Assembly (NCBI GenBank): GCA_947445025.1
Contig: CANFCB010000009.1
Coordinates: forward strand, 1-38,690
Source: Myxococcales bacterium
Lineage (GTDB): Bacteria; Myxococcota; UBA727; JABDBI01
Direction: 5' to 3'
Length of the DNA stretch: 38,690 bases
Of this stretch, positions 31,975 to 38,690 are shown in pieces. Made by a program: the position numbers and the translations under genes. The number at the start of each line of letters is the position of its first letter. Position 1 is the stretch's first letter. Under the pieces are notes generated by a model. That model made no database searches. It saw only the letters and a program-made list of their open reading frames with translations, and was not told the origin of the DNA.

Positions 31975-32616
31975 TTAAATGGTTTGCGAAAGAGATTGGA
32001 CGGCTGCGCTTATCTTACAGAGCGCACTGCCGACATCAGTGACAACCCGCACATATCCTGCAGGGACATTGGACACTTCTTCTAAATCAAAATCAATTTC
32101 TTTTTCAAGCCCAGCCATCAATTGACTATGTTCTATTTTCAATTGTGCAAGCTCTCCTTGCGGAAATTGCAGTTTAATTTGACGACGTCCTCGTAATTGT
32201 AAAACTCCCTTGGCCACCAGCGCATCATACTCTTTGCTATCTAATGGCGAGGGCGTACCTAAAACTTTCTGCACAATTTCCTGTACCAGCACGCGCAAGT
32301 CACTTTCAACATCAACATATCGATGCGCTTTATTACGAAAAACAGTAATCGCAGCCTTAGCAACTTCGGCAAATGCATCCGCAGCGCCGTCAACCATGGC
32401 CGCTTCATTTGCCAAAGCAATGGTTTTAAGCCCTTCAGACAAACGTCTTTTTCTTTCGACTTCGCCGTCTTTCATTATCTGTTTGGCAATTTGCCCAGCT
32501 TTGTAGACGTCGCGATCAATCAGCCGTCCCCCGATCAATTCTTTTGCTTCTGTGACTACTACTTTTGGCGTTGATACTTCAGATTCATCTTTTATGTTTT
32601 TAATTACCCGAACCAT
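31975..32616 (-). CDS. FliH/SctL-like stator protein (paralog 2)
   Basis: A 213-residue, mostly helical and charged protein. The middle (KAGQIAKQIMKDGEVERKRR) is a coiled-coil type segment, and the end (AGYVRVVTDVGSALCKISAAVQSL) has the pattern of the HrpE/YscL/FliH family's C-terminal domain. Such proteins connect the ATPase of a type III export apparatus to its ring. It starts just after the paralog at 32620 and its gene ends before uppS. No export ATPase or other secretion gene is in the window, so the complex it belongs to is unknown. Confidence 0.65.
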   Translation of the reverse strand: MVRVIKNIKDESEVSTPKVVVTEAKELIGGRLIDRDVYKAGQIAKQIMKDGEVERKRRLSEGLKTIALANEAAMVDGAADAFAEVAKAAITVFRNKAHRYVDVESDLRVLVQEIVQKVLGTPSPLDSKEYDALVAKGVLQLRGRRQIKLQFPQGELAQLKIEHSQLMAGLEKEIDFDLEEVSNVPAGYVRVVTDVGSALCKISAAVQSLSQTI

Positions 32617-32619
32617 GTT

Positions 32620-33183
32620 TTACACCCCTAAGAGCCGAGCCATTTCCTCGATTTGCGTTTTAATTTGGGCATCGATAACGCCAGATTCAGTTTGAATCAA
32701 CACACCGCCTCTGCCCACCTGTTTATCTTCTCTGATATCAATCTCCTTGACGCGCTCTAATCCATCAATAATTTTCTGCTTGTTTTGCACAAAAATAGGC
32801 GCATCCACGGGATTAACCCGAAGCCAAATATGAGTCGTATCGGGGATTTCGCTCAATGCCGTTTGCGTAATTGAAAGCACAGCACTTGGAAAAACATTAA
32901 CTGAGGCATTTAAAATATCTTCTGCCACACTAAATGCGGTCTGCACGACCCCGTCTTTGACTTCGCTCAAAACCAAAACTTCCAATTTCGCGAGTTTATC
33001 CTTCAGCTCCTGGGATTTTTCATATCCCTTCTTGGTGCCCATTTCTTTTGCCTCTTGAACCCTCACAGATATTTCTTCATCGGTTTTTTGGAGCAACTTA
33101 TCGACTTCTTCTTTGGATTTTTTAATAATATCTTTCGCATCTTCAGATGATATTTCGCTTTCTATTTTTATATACGATACCAT
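32620..33183 (-). CDS. FliH/SctL-like stator protein (paralog 1)
   Basis: A 187-residue protein read from the ATG at 33183, with GGAG about nine bases upstream; the frame runs back to 33204 but the preferred start is better supported. The N-terminal half is a long charged helix (DAKDIIKKSKEEVDKLLQK), as in stator proteins. The end, RGGVLIQTESGVIDAQIKTQ, closely fits the SctL/FliH C-terminal domain (GG, T/E, G-x-x-D-A, T-Q). This is the clearer of the two paralogs. It lies between a periplasmic binding protein gene and its paralog, likely in one transcript. Confidence 0.75.
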   Translation of the reverse strand: MVSYIKIESEISSEDAKDIIKKSKEEVDKLLQKTDEEISVRVQEAKEMGTKKGYEKSQELKDKLAKLEVLVLSEVKDGVVQTAFSVAEDILNASVNVFPSAVLSITQTALSEIPDTTHIWLRVNPVDAPIFVQNKQKIIDGLERVKEIDIREDKQVGRGGVLIQTESGVIDAQIKTQIEEMARLLGV

Positions 33184-33225
33184 GGAATTAAACTCCGCTC
33201 TCAAATAACCAACCTATCTATATAG

Positions 33226-34608
33226 CTACAATGCGCCCAGTTGGCCTTTTTCAAAAGAAAACCAAGATAAAGGTACCACTGAATCACCAGAAGCATCAAA
33301 TGAAATCCCGCCGGTTAGCCCATTAAAATTTTTGACTTGCAGTAAGGCTTTTTGTAAATCTAAGCGTGTTTTAATCAAAATTTTAGACTCTGAAGTTTCT
33401 AATAAAAACCGCAAAAGAGATGCAGCATCGTACGCTTGCGCTTCTATCAATGATGGATCTCCGTGGGCCAATTGTTTGAACTGCCTCAAAAATGGAGCCA
33501 TGGCGGGATTTGTGCTTGCCCAATTAACACCGTCAACAAACAAGGAGCCGTCTATTTGATTACCCAAACGTTGTGCTAGCAGATCTCCGTTCCAACTGCT
33601 CGGACCAAGTAACTGGATCGGACGCGCATCCTTCGCTCGTTTATGATAGGACTTCACGACGTTTTCATTTTGTGAAACCAAAAAATCTTGCGCCACCAAA
33701 GTGGGAACCAGATAGCTCACAGTTTTCGGGAAATCTGGTATAAAAAGCGCATCAAAATTAACTTGCGGCATGACCAAATTTTTGCATTTTTCTTCATTTT
33801 TTGTTTGCAAGACACAAGCTTGATATTCAGGATTTTTAGCAAACAAGCGATGTCCTAATTGATTGACATGACTCATAAAAGTGGTTTCGCTGGGCTGATA
33901 CGCAACAGATATGGTGACTTCACCTCCTTGACGTTTCACCTCTTTGATAAAGCTGTCTTTCATTTCAATGCCATAAGGATGCGTCGGGTATAGCACGGCA
34001 AATTTCTTCATGGAGCGAACCTGGCGCATACGCTCAACTAAGGCGCGGGTTTGCTTAGACGTTGTCAAACCAAGCCGAAAGACCCAATCACCAATATCTG
34101 TCAAACCTTCTCGGCGCGACAGAGACATATTCACAACAGAAAGTTTTTCAGATTTTTTCGCAATACTTAATGAAGAATCAACCAAGAAATCCCCTAAAAT
34201 GGCAACTACTTGGTGCTTTTCCACTAAATCTTGCACGAGATTTTCAGCAACCTGAACATCTGCTTTAGAATCGGCAATTATCAGGTTTAGCTTGCCATTG
34301 GTCTGCGCCATAAAAGGCTGCCCGCTAAACTTCAGTACAGGCATTCCTAAAGCCATTTGCACCGCAATCAAAGCACGCTCGCCGTACACTGCAGTAGAGC
34401 CGCTCAGTGGCAAGATAAGACCAATAGTTGACGCCGAAACGGGATATTCAGGAGCAGGCTGAACAGAAACTGTTTGAGCTGGCGCCGTCTTCGACGCATT
34501 AACGTCCAGCGGCTTTGCTGGTTCTGTTTGAACCGGCAATTTAATTTCGATCTGAGCGTGCGCAATTGGTACCAGAGTCAGTGACAGAATAAAAATAATA
34601 CGCATCAT
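33226..34608 (-). CDS. Periplasmic ligand-binding receptor, LivJ/LpoA-like
   Basis: The 460-residue protein has a signal peptide (MRIIFILSLTLVPIAHAQ) and no lipobox. From about residue 60 the chain reads as a type I periplasmic binding protein: IGLILPLSGSTAVYGERAL, VVAILGDFLVDSSLSIA and FAVLYPTHPYGIEMKDSF. The family includes branched-chain amino-acid receptors and LpoA, the activator of PBP1A. A Pro/Ala-rich stretch lies after the signal peptide. No ABC transporter components are adjacent, which favours an LpoA-like or sensor role, but this is inference. It precedes the SctL-like genes on the same strand. Confidence 0.82.
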   Translation of the reverse strand: MMRIIFILSLTLVPIAHAQIEIKLPVQTEPAKPLDVNASKTAPAQTVSVQPAPEYPVSASTIGLILPLSGSTAVYGERALIAVQMALGMPVLKFSGQPFMAQTNGKLNLIIADSKADVQVAENLVQDLVEKHQVVAILGDFLVDSSLSIAKKSEKLSVVNMSLSRREGLTDIGDWVFRLGLTTSKQTRALVERMRQVRSMKKFAVLYPTHPYGIEMKDSFIKEVKRQGGEVTISVAYQPSETTFMSHVNQLGHRLFAKNPEYQACVLQTKNEEKCKNLVMPQVNFDALFIPDFPKTVSYLVPTLVAQDFLVSQNENVVKSYHKRAKDARPIQLLGPSSWNGDLLAQRLGNQIDGSLFVDGVNWASTNPAMAPFLRQFKQLAHGDPSLIEAQAYDAASLLRFLLETSESKILIKTRLDLQKALLQVKNFNGLTGGISFDASGDSVVPLSWFSFEKGQLGAL

Positions 34609-34724
34609 ATTTTGCTTTCCTTTGCTTTTGGCATACTGGCAAACTCTTTTAAAAGCGCGAGTATTCTGTCATGATCATCACAAGGGCTTTTTTAAGATAA
34701 GTTTTTTTACTAAAAGAGTATTAT

Positions 34725-35693
34725 ATGGCCAATTTCGCATTTTTTGGTACCCCTGAATTTGCAGTTCCTGCTTTGCAAGGCCTGCAACAGTTTTGCTTAA
34801 ATAACGAACACACCATTGCCATGGTGGTTTGCCAACCCGACAAACCCTCTCATCGCGGGAAAAAGATTCATGCACCTGCTGTCAAAGAAGTGGCTGTAAA
34901 ATATGATCTTCCGATTTATCAGCCCGCTTCTTTGAAAAAAGATTCCCAAAGTGGAGAAGAATTCTATGAGGAGTTTCAAAAATCCCACATTGATATGGCG
35001 ATTATTGTTGCTTATGGACGTATTATCCCTACGCGTTTTTTGAGCATTCCGACTTTTGGTTTTATTAATATCCATGGATCTTTACTGCCTCGTTGGCGAG
35101 GTGCTTCGCCCATTCAGCACGCACTTTTGGCGGGTGACGAGGAAACGGGTGTGTCAATTATGGCACTGGTGCCTTTGCTTGATGCTGGTGATGTTTACCG
35201 CATGGTTTCCATACCGATTCAAGCCAGTGATGACGCTGTTACCCTCAGCAAAAAAATGGCTGAAGTCGGTAAAGAAACTTTGTTGCAATGCTTGCCTCTG
35301 CTGCTAGCAAAAGCGTTGCCTAAAATTCCGCAGGCAAGCGAAGGAGTTACTTACGCTTCGCTACTGGTTAAAAAATCCGGTGAAATTAATTGGCACTTGA
35401 AGAATCGTGAAATCGTTAATCACAGCCGTGCCATGCAACCTTGGCCGGGCAGTTATACCTTTCACAAAGGTGTGGTGCTTCGTCTTTTTAATGCCACAGT
35501 ATTAGACGTTGCTGATTCGAAATCCCAACTAGCCCCTGGAACGGTTACGGAGGCCGGCTCGCACTTAAGCGTGCAGACATCTCATGGGGTTGTGGCTTTT
35601 CACGAAGCACAGCTCGAGGGAAAAAAACGTCTCCAAATTAAAGAGTTTCTGAACGGCTACTCGATTAAAGTTGGAGACATTTTAGGCTTATAA
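34725..35693 (+). CDS. fmt: Methionyl-tRNA formyltransferase
   Basis: The enzyme formylates initiator Met-tRNA with 10-formyltetrahydrofolate. The 322-residue chain has FFGTPEFAVPAL at the start, CQPDKPSHRGKKIHAPAVKEVA, and the active-site region IHGSLLPRWRGASPIQHALLAGDEETGVSIM (key part HGSLLPRWRGASPI, with the catalytic Asn position in the previous segment FINIHGS). The C-terminal tRNA-binding domain follows. AAGAG lies just upstream of the ATG. Def, its usual partner, is not adjacent. Confidence 0.96.
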   Translation: MANFAFFGTPEFAVPALQGLQQFCLNNEHTIAMVVCQPDKPSHRGKKIHAPAVKEVAVKYDLPIYQPASLKKDSQSGEEFYEEFQKSHIDMAIIVAYGRIIPTRFLSIPTFGFINIHGSLLPRWRGASPIQHALLAGDEETGVSIMALVPLLDAGDVYRMVSIPIQASDDAVTLSKKMAEVGKETLLQCLPLLLAKALPKIPQASEGVTYASLLVKKSGEINWHLKNREIVNHSRAMQPWPGSYTFHKGVVLRLFNATVLDVADSKSQLAPGTVTEAGSHLSVQTSHGVVAFHEAQLEGKKRLQIKEFLNGYSIKVGDILGL

Positions 35694-35702
35694 AACGTAA
35701 GC

Positions 35703-35746
35703 GTTCACGGCTCGGTAGTTGTCATGACAAATTCATGTGCGTGAAC
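35703..35746. repeat. Inverted repeat with internal palindrome after fmt
   Basis: GTTCACG (35703-35709) and CGTGAAC (35740-35746) flank a perfect 12-base palindrome TTGTCATGACAA (35719-35730). It could be a terminator of fmt or a binding site. Part of it, GGTAGTTGTCAT (35714-35725), recurs at 36148-36159, on the other side of the lipoprotein gene. Confidence 0.5.
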
Positions 35747-35779
35747 CTGCGTTCAAATAATTATTGTCGATAGATTTGC

Positions 35780-35811
35780 ACACTCAAATCCATGAGTGTT
35801 AATTTGATAAT
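35780..35811 (+). promoter_or_regulatory. Operator-like inverted repeat and -10 candidate of the third lipoprotein gene
   Basis: ACACTCA and TGAGTGT (35780-35799) form a seven-base stem around AATCCA. GATAAT at 35806-35811 is a plausible -10 box, and the corresponding -35 would fall inside the inverted repeat. A repressor binding here could block the promoter. Called by eye. Confidence 0.35.
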
Positions 35812-35840
35812 GCACATGACCAAAAAAAGAGGAAAAAAGC

Positions 35841-36137
35841 ATGTATCGAAAAATGTTGCCTTTATTGTTGTTGACGATAATCTTGATCGGTATCGCCGCC
35901 TGTGGGCAGGGTGAAACTCCGAAGGACAAGGAGACAGGCGTCAGTAATAAGCCATGCAATGAGGCTATGGTGTGCCATGAGAACAAGTGCGCTGCACCGT
36001 ACCAAGATGCATTAAAAAAATTCAACCCGAAGAATGATAACTCCGCTCACGAAAATAACGAATACCTAAATGGTCTGGCCGTGACTTTAAAATCCTGTGG
36101 GGAAAGTTGCCTAAAGTTATGTGATGCTGTCAATTGA
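35841..36137 (+). CDS. Small cysteine-rich lipoprotein, unknown function
   Basis: A 98-residue protein with AGAGG upstream of the ATG, a hydrophobic signal segment and a clear lipobox (GIAAC). Six cysteines follow the lipid-anchored one: KPCNEAMVCHENKC near the middle and KSCGESCLKLCD near the end. Spacing of C-x3/4-C type suggests a compact disulfide or helical hairpin fold. I recognise no family. It is convergent with aconitase and is flanked by the 12-base direct repeats GGTAGTTGTCAT. It is the third lipoprotein in the window with an even number of mature cysteines (8, 14 and 6). Confidence 0.7.
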   Translation: MYRKMLPLLLLTIILIGIAACGQGETPKDKETGVSNKPCNEAMVCHENKCAAPYQDALKKFNPKNDNSAHENNEYLNGLAVTLKSCGESCLKLCDAVN

Positions 36138-36192
36138 AAGCGGACTTGGTAGTTGTCATCATCAGATAAATTGGAATAGTGATCTTTAAACA

Positions 36193-38469
36193 CTAATGAT
36201 GCTTTTGTGCCAAATAATTAAGCGCAGAGCCTGCCTTAAACCACAAAATCTGCTCGTCAGATAAAGTGTGCTGACATTGGATTGTTTCAGTACGTCCGTC
36301 GGCGTGGTGTAAAATCACCTCGACCGGTTTTTTGGGAGCCAATTGATTTAAGTTCACCACATCGACTCTATCTAAGGCTTCAAATTTGTCGTAATCAGCA
36401 GCATTGATAAAAGTCATGGGTAAAATCCCGTGTTTTTTCAAATTGGTCTCGTGAATACGAGCAAAACTGCGCGCGATAATTACTTTGCCACCCAGGTGTC
36501 TTGGCTGCATCGCGGCATGTTCTCGACTAGAGCCTTCTCCAAAATTTTCATCGCCAATTACCATCCAGTCTATGTGTTGGCTTTGATAGTGACGGGCAAT
36601 GTCAGGATAGGATTTTGATGGCGAAGTTGGATTGGTAACATCGACGCCATGGCCAGTTTCACTGCTAAAAGCGTTGATAGCTCCGATGTAGGTGTTGTTG
36701 GAAATCTGATCCAAGTGTCCTCGGTATTTTAACCAAACGCCAGCTTGAGAAATGTGATCGGTGGTACACTTGCCCTTGGCTTTTAAAAGCACGGGCATGC
36801 TCATGAAATCTTTGCCGCTCCACTTGGGAAAAGCTTTGAGTAAAGCAAGTCTTTGGGAGTGGGGATCGACTATCACTTCGACTAAATCAGCATTGGCCGC
36901 CGGTGGTTCATAACCGGTGCGATCGATTTTGAAGCCTAAAGCAGGCAAAGCATCAGAAGCGGGGATGGGTAATAAAACTTCAACACCCGCTTCGTTCATG
37001 AGTTTATCTTTTAAGGGGTTAAAAGATAATTTTCCCGACAAGGCAATGGCAGTGACAATTTCGGGGCTCGCTAAAAAAGACAAAGTGGCGCGATTGCCGT
37101 CGTTACGACCAGGAAAGTTGCGATTGTAAGAACTGATGATAGCGTTATTTTCGCCTTTACCGATATCGGTTCGATGCCACTGCCCAATGCAGGGTCCGCA
37201 GGCATTAGCGAGCAGAACGCCGTCGATGTCGGTAAGTTGCTTCAGCAATCCATCGCGTTCAACGGTGGCGTGAACAGTTTCGCTGCCCGGAGTAATATAA
37301 AAGGGGATTTTAACTTTCAGTTTTGCTTTTGCGGCAGCGCTGGCAATAGAAGCAGCGCGACCGATATCTTCGTAGGAGCTGTTGGTGCAACTGCCGATTA
37401 AGGCAGCTTTGGGGATTTCTGGGTAACCTTCTTTGGCTATTGCTGATTTCATCTCGCTAATGGGTCTGGCTAAATCCGGGGTATGCGGACCAACTATGTG
37501 AGGCTCTAGGGTATTCAGATCGATATGAATCACGCGATCGTAAAATTTTTCCGGTTCGGCATAGACTTCTGGGTCGGCTGTTAGAAAAGATTTAAAGTTG
37601 TCAGCTAAATTGGCCCATTCGCCACGATCGGTTGCTTGTAAATATTGCGACATGTTGTCGTCGTAAGGAAATACGGAAGTGGTTGCGCCATGCTCAGCAC
37701 CCATATTGCAAATGGTGCCTTTTCCCGTCGCTGAAATGCTATGGCAGCCTTCGCCAAAAAACTCGACGATACAACTGGTGCCGCCTTTCACGGTCAAAAT
37801 TCCCATGAGTTTTAAAATGACATCTTTGGGCGAAGTCCATCCTGAAAGCGATCCGGTCAGTTTCACGCCAATCACGCCAGGCCAGCGCAAGCTAAAGGGC
37901 TCACCGATCATGACGTCGACAGCATCAGCACCGCCAACTCCGATGGCGATCATGCCAAGCCCGCCGGCGTTTGGCGTATGCGAATCAGTTCCGAGCATCA
38001 TGCCACCGGGGAAAGCGTAATTTTCCAAGACCACTTGGTGAATAATACCAGACCCGGGTTTCCAAAATCCCATGCCGTATTTGTTGGCAGCGGTTCGTAA
38101 GAATTCATAAACTTCGTGATTTTCATTGAGGGCATTTTTTAAATCAACTCCAGCGCCTCGTTCTGCTTGAATCAAATGATCGCAATGAATAGTCGTCGGC
38201 ACGGCTGTTATGGGCTGGCTGGCGGTCATGAATTGCAAAAGAGCCATTTGTGCGGTGGCATCCTGCATGGCCACGCGATCGGGAAAAAAATTAACGTATG
38301 ATTTGTGCCTGAGCAATTGATTGCCATCTTCGTCAGTGACTTGATTCATGTGACCAACTAGAATCTTTTCCGCAAGCGTTAAGGGGCGATTGAAATGCTG
38401 GCGCGCTTCTTGATATTTATTTTTGATTTTTTCGTAAGCGTTCTGGATGAGTTTAATTTCGTTGGTCAT
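36193..38469 (-). CDS. acn: Aconitate hydratase, mitochondrial type
   Basis: The enzyme isomerises citrate to isocitrate in the citric-acid cycle, with a [4Fe-4S] cluster in the cytoplasm. The 758-residue chain has the cluster cysteines in SCTNSSYEDI and ACGPCIGQW, and substrate-site segments TIHCDHLIQAE, GTDSHTPNAGGLGMIAIGVGGADAVD and GDENFGEGSSREHAAMQPRHLGG. The last is the swivel-domain serine region. I start at ATG 38469, with AGGA about nine bases upstream; the ATG at 38484 lacks a ribosome binding site. The start overlaps the end of comEC by 17 bases. A fossil of this gene's 3' end lies at 1211-1418. Confidence 0.96.
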   Translation of the reverse strand: MTNEIKLIQNAYEKIKNKYQEARQHFNRPLTLAEKILVGHMNQVTDEDGNQLLRHKSYVNFFPDRVAMQDATAQMALLQFMTASQPITAVPTTIHCDHLIQAERGAGVDLKNALNENHEVYEFLRTAANKYGMGFWKPGSGIIHQVVLENYAFPGGMMLGTDSHTPNAGGLGMIAIGVGGADAVDVMIGEPFSLRWPGVIGVKLTGSLSGWTSPKDVILKLMGILTVKGGTSCIVEFFGEGCHSISATGKGTICNMGAEHGATTSVFPYDDNMSQYLQATDRGEWANLADNFKSFLTADPEVYAEPEKFYDRVIHIDLNTLEPHIVGPHTPDLARPISEMKSAIAKEGYPEIPKAALIGSCTNSSYEDIGRAASIASAAAKAKLKVKIPFYITPGSETVHATVERDGLLKQLTDIDGVLLANACGPCIGQWHRTDIGKGENNAIISSYNRNFPGRNDGNRATLSFLASPEIVTAIALSGKLSFNPLKDKLMNEAGVEVLLPIPASDALPALGFKIDRTGYEPPAANADLVEVIVDPHSQRLALLKAFPKWSGKDFMSMPVLLKAKGKCTTDHISQAGVWLKYRGHLDQISNNTYIGAINAFSSETGHGVDVTNPTSPSKSYPDIARHYQSQHIDWMVIGDENFGEGSSREHAAMQPRHLGGKVIIARSFARIHETNLKKHGILPMTFINAADYDKFEALDRVDVVNLNQLAPKKPVEVILHHADGRTETIQCQHTLSDEQILWFKAGSALNYLAQKHH

Positions 38470-38690
38470 TAAAGTTGTCCTCATAAAAGGCGTTCACTAA
38501 AGTACCGTGGCCCGTGAGCCAAATGGTGATTTCACCTTGTGTGCCTGTATTCCAAGTTTTTGCGCCTTTATCTTGCCAGCGTTTTACGATTTGGGAATGG
38601 GGGAAACGCCACATATTATTATCTTGTGTGCAAAACACGACGTGTTTCGCGTTTGTGGATTTAACAAATTCTGTAGTTGAAGATGTTTTA
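38453..38690 (-). CDS. comEC: ComEC/Rec2 competence protein, C-terminal part (cut by window)
   Basis: The frame is open from the window edge to a stop at 38453, giving the last 78 residues or so. It starts with KTSSTTEFVKSTNAKHVVF and has NMWRFPHSQIVKRWQ, then WNTGTQGEITI. This matches the end of the metallo-beta-lactamase-like domain of ComEC, where HGSxTSS is followed by a W-R-x-P segment and a TxxQGxITI strand. ComEC moves single-stranded DNA across the inner membrane during natural transformation. The membrane channel would lie outside the window. It overlaps the aconitase start, so the two are probably cotranscribed. Confidence 0.8.
   Translation of the reverse strand, partial: KTSSTTEFVKSTNAKHVVFCTQDNNMWRFPHSQIVKRWQDKGAKTWNTGTQGEITIWLTGHGTLVNAFYEDNFNDQRN

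Noticed and set aside
1-38690. CRISPR arrays, tRNA or rRNA genes, prophage or insertion-sequence transposases
   Set aside because: No regularly spaced direct repeats, no cloverleaf-like segments and no transposase or integrase motifs were seen. The repeats found are palindromic or duplicated, not CRISPR-like.

Overview
The window looks like a chromosomal segment of a moderately AT-rich, Gram-negative, free-living-type bacterium, most like the old 'Deltaproteobacteria' in the broad sense (Bdellovibrionota, Myxococcota and related candidate phyla). This rests on a split b/b' ATP synthase stator (atpX plus atpF), an aroK-aroB fusion, a mitochondrial-type aconitase, a ComEC tail, lipoprotein signal peptides, a Phd/VapC pair of the kind seen in these groups, and FHA, TPR and FliH/SctL-like proteins. 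The phylum is inference; there is no rRNA or other marker that settles it. Almost all of the window is housekeeping genes. The accessory parts are small islands between operons.

Layout. Positions 1-1490: a decayed copy of a small winged-helix gene with its structured leader (minus strand), a Cys-rich lipoprotein gene (plus) and a fossil of the 3' end of an aconitase gene. 1491-6425: the shikimate operon aroA-aroE-aroC-aroKB (minus), preceded by a hairpin that covers the aroA ribosome binding site. 6547-7062: a second Cys-rich lipoprotein. 7280-11181: an ABC-F ATPase, xseA, xseB and ispA (plus). 11300-14304: dacB (minus) and a DASS-type anion transporter (plus). 14362-15005: a Phd/VapC toxin-antitoxin pair with a perfect operator-like palindrome. 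15124-22433: an ATP synthase operon of unusual order (X-F-H-A-G-Z-I-B-E, without atpD or atpC), followed by prmA and panD. 22496-23118: the intact copy of the winged-helix gene plus leader, edged by GGGGGATTT-type palindromic repeats. 23131-28079: FHA, TPR lipoprotein, plsY, Yip1-like and AlkZ-like genes (minus). 28252-34608: a tiny membrane protein (plus), then rhomboid-TPR, an unknown protein, cdsA, uppS, two SctL/FliH-like proteins and a periplasmic binding protein (minus). 34725-36137: fmt and a third Cys-rich lipoprotein (plus). 36193-38690: aconitase and the end of comEC (minus).

How it fits together. Chorismate synthesis, isoprenoid and lipid-carrier synthesis (ispA, uppS), phospholipid synthesis (plsY, cdsA), peptidoglycan (dacB, possibly the LpoA-like receptor), oxidative phosphorylation (the atp genes) and pantothenate synthesis (panD) are all represented. 

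The most unusual signal is the duplicated element at 1-about 560 and 22575-about 23118. Its untranslated leader keeps a set of hairpins although much of the sequence between them has diverged. Just before the start codon, two mutually exclusive pairings are possible, one of which would hide the Shine-Dalgarno sequence. This looks like an undescribed RNA switch or structured leader attached to a small winged-helix gene. Other points of interest are the aconitase fossil with a self-templated hairpin, three unrelated-looking lipoproteins with even numbers of cysteines, and the aroA leader hairpin.
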